Shown here piece after piece: positions 6,641 to 14,834 of a stretch of DNA of 25,850 nt. A program made the position numbers and the translations under genes. The first letter of the stretch is position 1, and every line of letters begins with the position of its first letter. Source of the DNA: UKL13-2 sp947085425. GTDB taxonomy: Bacteria; Pseudomonadota; Gammaproteobacteria; Burkholderiales; Usitatibacteraceae. The stretch covers positions 1 through 25,850 of the forward strand of contig CAMTWK010000033.1 of assembly GCA_947085425.1 (NCBI GenBank), read 5' to 3'. Below the pieces are notes generated by a model, which did not search any database, had not been told where the DNA came from, and saw nothing but the letters and a program-made list of their open reading frames with translations.

Positions 6641-8434
6641 ATGAATCTGATCCGCAATTTCTCTATCATCGCTCATATTGACCATGGCAAATCGACTCTT
6701 GCCGATCGCATCATCGAACGATGTGGAGGCTTGTCATCACGTGAGATGGAGTCCCAGGTTCTTGATTCGATGGCCCTTGAGCGCGAGCGCGGCATTACCA
6801 TTAAGGCGCAAACGGCCGCGCTGAGTTACAAAGCCAAAGACGGCATCACCTACCAGCTCAACCTGATCGACACCCCCGGCCACGTTGATTTCTCCTATGA
6901 AGTGTCGCGCTCGTTGTCCGCTTGTGAGGGCGCATTATTGGTTGTGGATGCGTCACAAGGTGTCGAAGCGCAAACGGTTGCCAATTGTTATACCGCAACC
7001 GATCTTGGCGTTGAAGTTTTTCCGGTGCTGAATAAAATTGATCTGCCCTCTGCCGACCCGGATCGGGTGATTGATGAAATTGAAGACATTATCGGCATTG
7101 AGGCGCATGATGCGGTGCGCTGTAGTGCCAAGACCGGTATTGGTATTGATGACGTGATTGAGACTGTCATTGCCAGGGTTTCGCCGCCCCGTGGTGACGT
7201 CAATAAACCACTCAAAGCACTGATTATCGATTCTTGGTTTGACAACTATGTCGGCGTGGTGATGCTGGTGCGTGTGGTTGACGGCGTACTCAAGCCCAAA
7301 GACAAAATTTTGCTGATGGCGACCAATTCGGCGCAACTCTGCGAGCAGGTCGGTGTGTTTGCACCAAAATCACAACCGCGACCAGAATTAAAAGCAGGTG
7401 AGGTCGGCTTTGTTATTGCCGGTATCAAAGAACTCATTTCCGCCAAAGTTGGTGACACGATTACCTTGCTCGACAATCCCGCGACCGAAGCCCTGCCGGG
7501 TTTCAAGGAAATCAAGCCACAGGTTTTTGCCGGGTTATATCCGGTCGAGTCGAATCAATACGACGGCTTGCGGGACGCACTCACCAAGCTGCAGTTGAAT
7601 GACGCCAGCCTTAGATTTGAACCAGAAACCTCACAGGCGCTGGGGTTCGGTTTTCGTTGCGGGTTTTTGGGCCTGTTGCACATGGAAATTGTCCAGGAGC
7701 GATTGGAGCGCGAGTTTGACCAGTCGCTGATCACGACCGCACCAACGGTGATTTATCAGGTGGTGTTAAAGGATATGACGGTCATCGAAATCGAAAATCC
7801 ATCACGATTACCGGAAATCACCAAAATCGAGGAGATTCGTGAACCGATAATCTTGGCGACCATGATGATGCCGCAAGAGTATGTGGGCGCGGTGATTATT
7901 TTGTGCAATCAAAAACGCGGCGTGCAGGTTGATATGCAGTATCACGGCCGCCAGGTTGTTTTGAAATACGAAATGCCGATGAATGAAGTCGTCATGGATT
8001 TTTTCGACAAATTAAAATCGGTATCGCGCGGTTATGCGTCTCTGGACTATGATTTTAAAGAATACCGCACCGGTGATCTGGTCAAGCTGGACATATTGAT
8101 CAACGCCGAAAAGGTTGATGCCCTGTCGTTGATTGTGCACCGGGCCAGCAGCCAGTATCGCGGTCGTGAGTTGGCGGCAAAAATGCGCGAGCTTATTCCA
8201 CGGCAAATGTTTGACGTCGCCGTGCAGGCGGCGATTGGTGGCAATATTATTGCCCGTGAAAACATCAAGGCGTTGCGCAAAAACGTGATCGCGAAATGTT
8301 ACGGTGGCGATATTTCCCGCAAACGCAAATTGTTGGAAAAACAAAAGGCCGGAAAAAAACGCATGAAGCAGGTCGGCAATGTCGAGATTCCACAGGAGGC
8401 ATTCCTGGCAATTTTGCAGATTGGTGACAAATAA
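6641..8434 (+). CDS. lepA: Translation elongation factor 4 (LepA), GTPase
   Basis: LepA (EF4) is a ribosome-associated translational GTPase involved in initiation and in handling stalled or back-translocated ribosomes. The 597 residues match the family closely (E. coli 599). GTPase motifs are intact: AHIDHGKST at 11-19, RGITIK at 50-55, DTPGH at 77-81 and NKID at 131-134. The LepA-specific C-terminal domain is present, including CYGGDISRKRKLLEKQKAGKKRMKQVG near residues 554-580. It lies directly upstream of lepB, the ancestral lepAB pair seen in many proteobacteria. The start ATG lacks a strong Shine-Dalgarno, and the leader is rich in stem-loops. Identification is secure. Confidence 0.98.
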   Translation: MNLIRNFSIIAHIDHGKSTLADRIIERCGGLSSREMESQVLDSMALERERGITIKAQTAALSYKAKDGITYQLNLIDTPGHVDFSYEVSRSLSACEGALLVVDASQGVEAQTVANCYTATDLGVEVFPVLNKIDLPSADPDRVIDEIEDIIGIEAHDAVRCSAKTGIGIDDVIETVIARVSPPRGDVNKPLKALIIDSWFDNYVGVVMLVRVVDGVLKPKDKILLMATNSAQLCEQVGVFAPKSQPRPELKAGEVGFVIAGIKELISAKVGDTITLLDNPATEALPGFKEIKPQVFAGLYPVESNQYDGLRDALTKLQLNDASLRFEPETSQALGFGFRCGFLGLLHMEIVQERLEREFDQSLITTAPTVIYQVVLKDMTVIEIENPSRLPEITKIEEIREPIILATMMMPQEYVGAVIILCNQKRGVQVDMQYHGRQVVLKYEMPMNEVVMDFFDKLKSVSRGYASLDYDFKEYRTGDLVKLDILINAEKVDALSLIVHRASSQYRGRELAAKMRELIPRQMFDVAVQAAIGGNIIARENIKALRKNVIAKCYGGDISRKRKLLEKQKAGKKRMKQVGNVEIPQEAFLAILQIGDK

Positions 8435-8567
8435 TTGACGGCAGGCTTGATGTGAATATTGTCATTTCTACTGCCGGACCGGGTAAGGGTCACGTTGTGG
8501 ATGGCGTGAAATGACGATTGGCATCAAAATTTTAATTGGCAAACTTTAAAGAAATCGGGTCACACAA

Positions 8568-9578
8568 ATGAATTGGGAACTGGTTGGTTGGATTGCCATT
8601 GCGGCAAGTCTCGCAGTGATTGTCGCAGGTTTTTTTGTCGGTCGTGAATCGATCGCCACCGCAGGCGGACAAAATGTGGCGGCGGGGAATTCGTCGCCGT
8701 CATCCATGCATGCCATGCTTGAAATCGCCTGGCCGGTGTTGTTTATCGCTTCGTTGGCCATGTTGACGTTTAAAGAAGTGTTGGGATTTGCCGCCGTGTT
8801 GCTGTCGGCAACCTTGATTACCGGTGCCATATGGCTGGCGGATGTGTATCTGTTCCGCAAAAATCGCCTGGCCGGTTCCCAGGATCCGGTGCTGGTTGAA
8901 ATGGCAAAAAGTTTTTTCCCGGTCATCCTGATCGTGTTTGCCTTGCGCTCGTTCTTGTATGAGCCCTTCAAGATTCCCACCGGTTCGATGGTGCCGTCGT
9001 TGTTGGTGGGCGACTTTATTTTGGTCAACAAATTCACCTATGGTATTCGTATTCCGGTGATCAACAAAAAGATTGTTGATATCAACCTTCCCAAACGCAG
9101 TGATGTCATGGTGTTCCGTTATCCGGAAGATAAAACCAAGGACTTCATTAAACGGGTGGTCGGTTTGCCGGGTGACGTGGTTTCATTCAAAAATAAACGC
9201 CTGACGATCAATGGTAAAGCGATAGAGACCAAGTCAACCGGCACCTATACCGAAACCGAAGGTGGTGTGCGTTTTTTTGAGTCGTACACTGAGGCGCTGG
9301 GGGACAAGCCCCATAAGATGATGGTTGATCCCAATTACCCGTCGATGAATCTGGGCAGTGTCCGCGATTTTCCACATAAATCCAATTGCACTTACAATGA
9401 CGAAGGCATGACCTGTACCGTGCCTGCCGGCCATTATCTGATGATGGGCGACAGCCGGGACAACAGCGACGACGGTCGTTATTGGGGTTTTGTTCCGGAA
9501 GAAAATATTGTTGGCAAAGCAGTGCTGGTTTGGATGAATTTTGGCAACATGAAACGTTTCGGCACCACCATTGAATAA
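8568..9578 (+). CDS. lepB: Signal peptidase I (LepB)
   Basis: LepB is the inner-membrane protease that removes signal peptides from secreted proteins in the periplasm. The 336-residue protein has the S26 landmarks: catalytic Ser140 in PTGSMVPSLLVGDF, catalytic Lys195 in KDFIKRVVGLPGD, and the box E motif MGDSRDNSDDGRYWGFV near the C-terminus. Hydrophobic stretches at about 5-25, 52-69, 71-92 and 115-131 suggest four membrane segments rather than the two of the E. coli enzyme. Extra N-terminal segments are not rare in Betaproteobacteria. The ATG at 8568 comes 133 bases after lepA. A weak hairpin overlaps the stop codon. All motifs are intact, so activity is expected. Confidence 0.97.
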   Translation: MNWELVGWIAIAASLAVIVAGFFVGRESIATAGGQNVAAGNSSPSSMHAMLEIAWPVLFIASLAMLTFKEVLGFAAVLLSATLITGAIWLADVYLFRKNRLAGSQDPVLVEMAKSFFPVILIVFALRSFLYEPFKIPTGSMVPSLLVGDFILVNKFTYGIRIPVINKKIVDINLPKRSDVMVFRYPEDKTKDFIKRVVGLPGDVVSFKNKRLTINGKAIETKSTGTYTETEGGVRFFESYTEALGDKPHKMMVDPNYPSMNLGSVRDFPHKSNCTYNDEGMTCTVPAGHYLMMGDSRDNSDDGRYWGFVPEENIVGKAVLVWMNFGNMKRFGTTIE

Positions 9579-9604
9579 GCCCGCATTCAAAAGCACTTGG
9601 GCTT
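9577..9604 (+). terminator. Weak possible terminator after lepB
   Basis: AAGCCC (9577-9582), overlapping the lepB stop codon, pairs with GGGCTT (9599-9604), followed by a T-rich stretch (CGTTTATTCTTTTG). The loop is 16 bases and the stem only six pairs, so it would be inefficient at best. Confidence 0.25.
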
Positions 9605-9698
9605 CGTTTATTCTTTTGTTTGTAACGCAGTTTGGTGATCAAGCTGTTTTGGGAATAGCAGTTTAGTGAGTACGCAGTTGTCCATTTTCAAAACCATT

Positions 9699-9704
9699 GG
9701 GGAA
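9699..9704 (+). promoter_or_regulatory. Ribosome-binding site that fixes the DUF4845 gene start
   Basis: GGGGAA lies six bases before the ATG at 9711. The frame is also open from a GTG at 9666, but that codon has no site before it. Confidence 0.65.
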
Positions 9705-9710
9705 GTCGCA

Positions 9711-10118
9711 ATGATTAAAACCGTAAACCAACGTCACCTTGCGCCCGCCGGCCGTTTGCCCGCCAATCAGCGTGGAGTCGGCTTTGTGACGCTCATTCTC
9801 TATTTTGTGGTGGGTGGCGTGGTGGTGCTCGGCGGTCTGAAATTGATGCCGCATTACATCGAGTTTTTTTCCATTAAAAAAGTTATTGCCTCCATCGCGA
9901 GTAGCGAGGAAATAAAAACCGGAACAGTGGCGGAAATCCGCACCAGCTTTGATCGTCGTGCGGTGATTGACAATATTGTTGCCATCAAAGGTGTGGATCT
10001 GGAAATCAGCAAAGAAAATAACGAAACCGTTGTTTCCGCCGCCTGGCAGCCACGTATTGTGCTGATTCCCGGTTACACCCTGCTGATCGATTTTGCCATC
10101 AGTACGGCTGACAAATAG
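9711..10118 (+). CDS. DUF4845 family single-pass membrane protein
   Basis: From the ATG at 9711 the product is 135 residues. It has a short basic N-terminus, one membrane segment at about 24-46 (GFVTLILYFVVGGVVVLGGL) and a C-terminal domain of about 85 residues ending in a hydrophobic strand pattern. I recognise it as the DUF4845 protein usually found between lepB and rnc in Betaproteobacteria and Pseudomonas relatives. Its function is not known to me. The N-terminus resembles a type IV pilin-like leader (basic residues, a glycine, then a hydrophobic helix), but the conserved Glu at position +5 of true pilins is missing. It starts 132 bases after lepB and ends six bases before rnc, so it is probably co-expressed with rnc-era. 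Confidence 0.8.
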   Translation: MIKTVNQRHLAPAGRLPANQRGVGFVTLILYFVVGGVVVLGGLKLMPHYIEFFSIKKVIASIASSEEIKTGTVAEIRTSFDRRAVIDNIVAIKGVDLEISKENNETVVSAAWQPRIVLIPGYTLLIDFAISTADK

Positions 10119-10124
10119 TCCGGT

Positions 10125-10841
10125 ATGACTGGCGCGCAGCATCCGCTTGAGCAAATACTCGGCCACGATTTCAGCGATGCCGCACTACTTACCAGGGCGC
10201 TGACACATCGCAGTTTTGGTTCGCCCCACAACGAGCGGCTGGAATTTTTGGGCGATGGATTATTGAACCTCGCCGTCGCCAAACTCATTTATGACCGTTT
10301 CCCCGATATGGCCGAAGGCGAACTCAGCCGCTTGCGGGCAAATTTGGTCAATCAAGTGGTATTGGCACAAATTGCCATGGACCTCGGTCTGGGTGCACTG
10401 CTGCGGCTCGGCGAGGGGGAGATTAAAACCGGCGGTGCGATGCGCCCGTCGATTTTGGCGGATGCCGTTGAGTCGGTGATCGGTGCGGTGCTGGTTGACG
10501 CCGGATTTGATACCGCTTTGTCGCTGGTGGCGCGTTTGTTTGCAAATCGGGTGGACGACCCTTCACAATCGATGCCCAGTAAGGACGCCAAAACCCAGTT
10601 GCAGGAATGGTTGCAGGGCCGACATCAACCGCTGCCAACATATATGGTCAAACGCATTGAGGGCGCGGCCCATCAGCAGCAGTTTTTTGTTGAATGTATT
10701 ACCGAGCGTCCTGCGTTCAAGGTCGAAGGGTGCGGTAGCACCCGTCGTGCCGCTGAGCAGGTTGCCGCGGCAAAGGTGTTGGTCAAATTGGGCCTGCAAA
10801 ACAAACCAGTGGTATTGAGTGAAAGTGGTGAGGCAGTATGA
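10125..10841 (+). CDS. rnc: Ribonuclease III
   Basis: RNase III cuts double-stranded RNA in rRNA precursors and many mRNAs. The 238 residues fit the family (E. coli 226). The catalytic signature NERLEFLGDGLL lies at 36-47, with the acidic residues Glu37, Glu40, Asp44, Asp113 and Glu116 in the expected places; the residue after the signature Asp is Gly45 instead of the commoner Ser. The double-stranded RNA-binding domain follows at about 153-222 (DAKTQLQEWLQG ... RRAAEQVAAAKVLVKL). The gene begins six bases after the DUF4845 gene, and its TGA overlaps the ATG of era, a classic rnc-era arrangement that implies translational coupling. In E. coli RNase III cleaves its own leader; I cannot identify an equivalent site here. 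Confidence 0.98.
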   Translation: MTGAQHPLEQILGHDFSDAALLTRALTHRSFGSPHNERLEFLGDGLLNLAVAKLIYDRFPDMAEGELSRLRANLVNQVVLAQIAMDLGLGALLRLGEGEIKTGGAMRPSILADAVESVIGAVLVDAGFDTALSLVARLFANRVDDPSQSMPSKDAKTQLQEWLQGRHQPLPTYMVKRIEGAAHQQQFFVECITERPAFKVEGCGSTRRAAEQVAAAKVLVKLGLQNKPVVLSESGEAV

Positions 10842-11728
10842 GCAGCCAATCGTTTCGTTGTGGCAGTGTGGCCATTGTTGGCCGACCAAACGTTGGCAAA
10901 TCAACGTTGCTAAATCATTTGGTCGGGCAAAAGGTGAGTATTACCTCGAGTAAGGCGCAGACGACCCGTCATCGTATTACCGGCATCCTGACCGATGCCG
11001 ATACCCAGTTTTTATTTTTGGACACCCCTGGCTTCCAAAAAACGCACATGAATGCCTTGAACCGGATTTTGAACCGGACGGTTGCCAGCACCGCCAATGA
11101 CGCGGACGTGGTGGTATTTGCGGTTGAGGCCATGCGTTATACGGATGCCGATGCGGCGGTTTTAAAATCGCTACCGGAGGGCACCAAGGTGATTTTGGCG
11201 GTGACAAAAATTGATCGCGAAAAGGAAAAGGGCCGGCTGATGCCATTTTTGGCCGAAATGCAGGACCTTTATGCTTTTGCCGCTGTGGTGCCGTTGAGTG
11301 TCAAAAAAGCCGCAACCCTGGTCGAATTGAAGCGTGCCATTCGACCGCACCTGCCGGAACAGCCGGCGATTTTTGCGGCCGAGGAATTAACCGACAAATC
11401 CGAACGTTTTTTGGCGGCGGAATTTATTCGCGAGAAAGTCTTTCGCCAGTTGGGCGACGAATTGCCTTACAGCGTGAATGTGGTGATTGAGCAATTTGCC
11501 ATCGAAGGCACCATGCGGCGTATTCACGCCACCATCGTGGTCGAAAAGCAAAGTCAAAAAGCCATCATCATCGGCGAAAAAGGCGAGCGCTTGAAACGCA
11601 TCGGTACCGATGCTCGCAAAGACATGGAAACCACCTTTGGCAACAAGGTTTATCTGGAATTATGGGTGCGCGTCAAAAAAGGCTGGGCTGACGACGAGGC
11701 AATGGTGAAGCAGTACGGTTATCAGTAA
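10838..11728 (+). CDS. era: GTPase Era, 16S rRNA maturation and 30S assembly factor
   Basis: Era is an essential GTPase that binds the 3' end of 16S rRNA during 30S subunit assembly. The 296-residue product (E. coli 301) shows GRPNVGKS at 15-22, DTPG at 62-65 and TKID at 123-126. The C-terminal KH domain carries IIIGEKGERLKRIG, with the usual RNA-binding loop, around residues 247-260 and ends with LELWVRVKKGWADDE. The ATG overlaps the rnc stop as ATGA, with GAGG four bases upstream inside rnc. Everything is as expected for an intact gene. Confidence 0.98.
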   Translation: MSSQSFRCGSVAIVGRPNVGKSTLLNHLVGQKVSITSSKAQTTRHRITGILTDADTQFLFLDTPGFQKTHMNALNRILNRTVASTANDADVVVFAVEAMRYTDADAAVLKSLPEGTKVILAVTKIDREKEKGRLMPFLAEMQDLYAFAAVVPLSVKKAATLVELKRAIRPHLPEQPAIFAAEELTDKSERFLAAEFIREKVFRQLGDELPYSVNVVIEQFAIEGTMRRIHATIVVEKQSQKAIIIGEKGERLKRIGTDARKDMETTFGNKVYLELWVRVKKGWADDEAMVKQYGYQ

Positions 11729-11749
11729 CATCGTGCCGATTTTTTGCCG

Positions 11750-12517
11750 ATGAAAAACCCGACCAGCCTGCGCAGCAGCGGATTTGTACTGCACAGTTAT
11801 CCCTACAAAGAAACCAGCCTAATTCTTGAGACGTTTACCCGCACACATGGCCGGGTGGCGATGGTGGCAAAAGGAGCTAAACGCGGCGGCAATAACAAAT
11901 ATGCCCTGAACCCGTTTCAGCCAGTCACACTCGATTGGTTTGGCCGCGCCGAATTAAAAACCCTCAAGGCTTCCGAGCACCAACAAATTTTCCCGCAATT
12001 GCGCAGTGACGCATTGATGGCGGCGTTTTATGCCAACGAATTATTGTTGAAGCTGGCGGTCAAGGATGATCCGCACGATTTGTTGTTCGATGCTTATCAC
12101 GACGCGGTGGCGTCGCTGGCACAACACAACAAGGCCACCAGCGTGCGTGAAATTGAAACCATTTTGCGGCGCTTTGAGCTGACCTTGTTGGCTGAGTTGG
12201 GCTATGCGTTAACGTTGGCACACGAAGCCGACTCGGACGCGGCGATTGTTGCCGAAGCGCAGTATCTGTACGTGGTTGATCGCGGTCCGATTCGCCTGAC
12301 TGCGAATCATCCGCGTCACAGTGATCGGTTTATAGATCCGGTTAAATTGAGTGGCAAAACATTACAGGCATTACATGAGGGCCTCGCCGACGCCGGGAGG
12401 GATACCGCCGACCCGCTGATTCTCAGCCAGGCGAAACAACTCATGCGCCGCGTGATCAACCATCATCTGGGTGACAAAGCATTGCACACACGTCAGTTGA
12501 TTCGTGAACTAAAATAG
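11750..12517 (+). CDS. recO: DNA repair protein RecO
   Basis: RecO acts with RecR to load RecA onto SSB-coated single-stranded DNA during gap repair. The 255-residue protein starts with an OB-fold, recognisable from GFVLHSYPYKETSLILETFTR followed by GRVAMVAKGAKR, and continues with the helical domain typical of the family (AAFYANELLLKLAVKDDPHDLLFDAY). Proteobacterial RecO commonly lacks the zinc-binding cysteines found in Gram-positive members, and none is seen here. A TTG two codons upstream (11744) could also serve as start; no clear Shine-Dalgarno precedes either codon. The position after era is the standard rnc-era-recO-pdxJ order. Confidence 0.93.
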   Translation: MKNPTSLRSSGFVLHSYPYKETSLILETFTRTHGRVAMVAKGAKRGGNNKYALNPFQPVTLDWFGRAELKTLKASEHQQIFPQLRSDALMAAFYANELLLKLAVKDDPHDLLFDAYHDAVASLAQHNKATSVREIETILRRFELTLLAELGYALTLAHEADSDAAIVAEAQYLYVVDRGPIRLTANHPRHSDRFIDPVKLSGKTLQALHEGLADAGRDTADPLILSQAKQLMRRVINHHLGDKALHTRQLIRELK

Positions 12518-12643
12518 AAAGTCTATGTGTGGCGGGGATTTTTAGACAATTTGCCGTCAAACGGTGCGTCCCTAAACGAGTTTCAAATTTTGACAAAATG
12601 TGGTGCTGGCCAGTCCGCGACCGTTGTCCCGTAAAATATTCGC

Positions 12644-13381
12644 ATGACCAAACTCAGTGTGAACCTGAACAAAATTGCTTTGCTGCGCAATACCCGCAGT
12701 ATTGGCATTCCCGATGTCATCAAGTTTGCCGAAATCGCGCTGCTGGCGGGTGCCGATGGCATTACCGTGCATCCCCGACCGGATGGCCGTCATGTCCGTG
12801 CCGACGATGTCGACGCGCTGGCATCATTAATGCGCGCTTGGCCGGATCGGGAGTTCAACATTGAAGGTAATCCGTTTCATAACCTGATGGCGTTTGTACG
12901 CGACGTCCGACCACACCAGTGCACACTGGTGCCGGATGAATCGGGGCAATTCACGTCGGATCACGGTTGGGATTTGGCCAAAGACGGTGCCCGCTTGCAG
13001 CCGATTGTTGCCGAGCTCAGGTCACTCACCGTCCGCTGCAGCCTGTTCATGGATCCCGTGCCAGATGGTATGCCACTGGCGCAGGCCCTGGGAGCAGACC
13101 GCGTCGAGCTGTATACCGAGCCTTATGCGGAGAATTTTTCGCGCGATGAAGGCGGGGTCACGTTGGCACGTTATGTTGATACGGCCCGTGGCGCGTCCCG
13201 ACTGGGACTGGGCATCAACGCCGGCCACGATTTAAATGCGCAAAACTTAACGCACTTTCTGCGGATGGTGCCGGGCGTGTTGGAAGTATCCATTGGCCAC
13301 GCTTTGATCGCTGATGCGCTCGAATTTGGTTTGGCAAAGACTATTCATCTTTACCAGCAGGCGATTGCGAACGCCGCATGA
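12644..13381 (+). CDS. pdxJ: Pyridoxine 5'-phosphate synthase PdxJ, atypical sequence type
   Basis: PdxJ condenses 1-deoxy-xylulose 5-phosphate with 3-amino-2-oxopropyl phosphate to make pyridoxine 5'-phosphate, the last ring-forming step of DXP-dependent vitamin B6 synthesis. The 245 residues match the family. Likely active-site residues include His43 in GITVHPRPDGRH, Glu74 in FNIEG, Glu155 in VELYT, His195 in NAGHD and the GH of SIGHA (218-219). The N-terminus reads NLNKIALLRN instead of the NIDHIATLRN type of E. coli, and TLVPDESGQFTSDHGWDL replaces the usual CLVPE segment. These are traits I associate with the PdxJ group of Bacteroidetes and some other lineages. It is 126 bases after recO, with no clear Shine-Dalgarno, and overlaps acpS as ATGA. 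The genomic position is normal even though the sequence type is unusual. Confidence 0.93.
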   Translation: MTKLSVNLNKIALLRNTRSIGIPDVIKFAEIALLAGADGITVHPRPDGRHVRADDVDALASLMRAWPDREFNIEGNPFHNLMAFVRDVRPHQCTLVPDESGQFTSDHGWDLAKDGARLQPIVAELRSLTVRCSLFMDPVPDGMPLAQALGADRVELYTEPYAENFSRDEGGVTLARYVDTARGASRLGLGINAGHDLNAQNLTHFLRMVPGVLEVSIGHALIADALEFGLAKTIHLYQQAIANAA

Positions 13382-13785
13382 TTTATGGCATTGGCAGCGA
13401 TTTGGTGGCGGTTGCCCGCATCAAAGTGGCACTGGAAAAAAGCGGTGAGCGTTTTTTGCAGCGCATTCTGACGGTGAACGAAACGGCCGAGGCGGCAATG
13501 TTATCGGCCAATCAGACACACACCTTGGCGGAGGTCACCGCACGATTTGTCGCCAAGCGATTTGCTGTTAAAGAGGCGTTTTCGAAGGCGTTGGGCACCG
13601 GCATTGGTGGGCAGGTTGGCTGGCAGGATGTCGGGGTAGGTCATCATCAAAACGGCGCGCCGTTGCTGGTATTCAGTGATGCCCTGCAAAAAAAACTGGC
13701 TGTTGAAAATATCGGCGCAAGTCACGTGTCGATTTCCGATGAAATTGACCACGTGCTTGCCTTTGTAATTTTGGAGAAAAAATGA
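13378..13785 (+). CDS. acpS: Holo-[acyl-carrier-protein] synthase
   Basis: AcpS transfers 4'-phosphopantetheine from CoA to the serine of acyl carrier protein, activating it for fatty acid synthesis. The 135-residue protein (family about 120-130) has the two metal-binding positions: Asp8 in IGSDLV and Glu66 in FVAKRFAVKEAFSKALGTGI. Its ATG overlaps the pdxJ stop and its stop overlaps the nagZ start, so pdxJ-acpS-nagZ is a tightly coupled unit. The pdxJ-acpS pair is conserved across proteobacteria, including E. coli. Confidence 0.97.
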   Translation: MIYGIGSDLVAVARIKVALEKSGERFLQRILTVNETAEAAMLSANQTHTLAEVTARFVAKRFAVKEAFSKALGTGIGGQVGWQDVGVGHHQNGAPLLVFSDALQKKLAVENIGASHVSISDEIDHVLAFVILEKK

Positions 13786-14831
13786 CCACGAATATGTTGT
13801 TGGGCCCGGTAATGGGTGACGTTGCCGGACTCGAACTTACCGCCGACGATCTAACCAGACTGATGCACCCGCTGGTGGGCGGCGTGATTTTGTTTGCGCG
13901 TAACTATCAGAATCCCGAGCAACTCAAACGATTAACCGTGTCGATTCGCGCACTTCGTAGGCCACATTTAATGATTGTGGTTGATCACGAAGGTGGGCGT
14001 GTGCAACGTTTTCGGGATGGATTCACCATTATTCCGCCGATGCGTGCGCTCGGCGAACGCTACCAAATCGATCAGACTGAAGCCTGCAAATTGGCGCACG
14101 ATGTTGGTGTGGTGATCGGCACCGAGATGGTCGCCCACGGGCTCGATTTTTCGTTTGCACCGGTGCTGGATTTGGATTGGGGCGAATCGACCGTGATTGG
14201 TGAGCGTTCGTTTGGGCGTGATCCGCAGGTCGTGACTGCGCTGGCGGGGGCGGTGGTCGCCGGCATGCGCGCGGTGGGGGTGGCGTCGTGCGCCAAACAT
14301 TTTCCAGGCCATGGTTTTGTGCGTGCCGATTCGCATCATGAAGTGCCGCGCGATGACCGCACACTGGCGGCCATAGCCGCCGATGACATGTTGCCATTTC
14401 AAAATCTTGCAAAAAAATATGACGCGGTCATGCCCGCGCACATTATTTTTGAAAAAGTGGATCCGGCACCGGCCGGGTTTTCGTCGCATTGGCTCAAACA
14501 AATTTTGCGTAAAGACCTCGGCTTTAACGGCGTGATTTTCTCCGACGACCTGACCATGGAAGGAGCATCCGTGGTTGGAGGTGATACGGCGCGTGGCATG
14601 GCGGCATTAAACGCGGGATGCGACATGGTGGTGCTGTGTAATGACCAGCAACGTTTTGACCGGTTGTTGGCCGGTTTGGTGGCCGAGGGGGTTGTGCCAT
14701 CCACAGCCGCCTCCAAACATTTGACGCGTATGCACGCTGCCCAATCGGTCACACTTACCGGTGCCGGTTATTTGAAGGCGAAGGCGGCTGTCGACAGCTT
14801 TTGTATGGAAACTGGCATCGGCCGCGATTAG
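13782..14831 (+). CDS. nagZ: Beta-N-acetylhexosaminidase NagZ (glycoside hydrolase family 3)
   Basis: NagZ is a cytoplasmic enzyme that removes N-acetylglucosamine from anhydromuropeptides during peptidoglycan recycling. The 349 residues fit the family (E. coli 341). VVDHEGGRVQRF lies at 66-77. The catalytic His region KHFPGHGFVRADSHHEVP lies at 172-189, with the typical DSHH motif, and the nucleophile segment FSDDLTMEGA at 253-262 provides Asp255/Asp256. No signal peptide is present, as expected. GGAG at 13773-13776, five bases before the ATG, gives it a good ribosome-binding site although it overlaps acpS. The 3-base gap to earP suggests co-transcription with the EF-P modification gene. Confidence 0.97.
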   Translation: MTTNMLLGPVMGDVAGLELTADDLTRLMHPLVGGVILFARNYQNPEQLKRLTVSIRALRRPHLMIVVDHEGGRVQRFRDGFTIIPPMRALGERYQIDQTEACKLAHDVGVVIGTEMVAHGLDFSFAPVLDLDWGESTVIGERSFGRDPQVVTALAGAVVAGMRAVGVASCAKHFPGHGFVRADSHHEVPRDDRTLAAIAADDMLPFQNLAKKYDAVMPAHIIFEKVDPAPAGFSSHWLKQILRKDLGFNGVIFSDDLTMEGASVVGGDTARGMAALNAGCDMVVLCNDQQRFDRLLAGLVAEGVVPSTAASKHLTRMHAAQSVTLTGAGYLKAKAAVDSFCMETGIGRD

Positions 14832-14834
14832 CGA

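Noticed and set aside
8439..8476. CGGCAG/CTGCCG inverted repeat between lepA and lepB.
   Set aside because: Six-base arms with a 26-base loop and no T-run; likely chance.
12590..12637. Perfect TTGACA (12590-12595) and TAAAAT (12632-12637) before pdxJ.
   Set aside because: They are 36 bases apart and neither has a partner at normal spacing.
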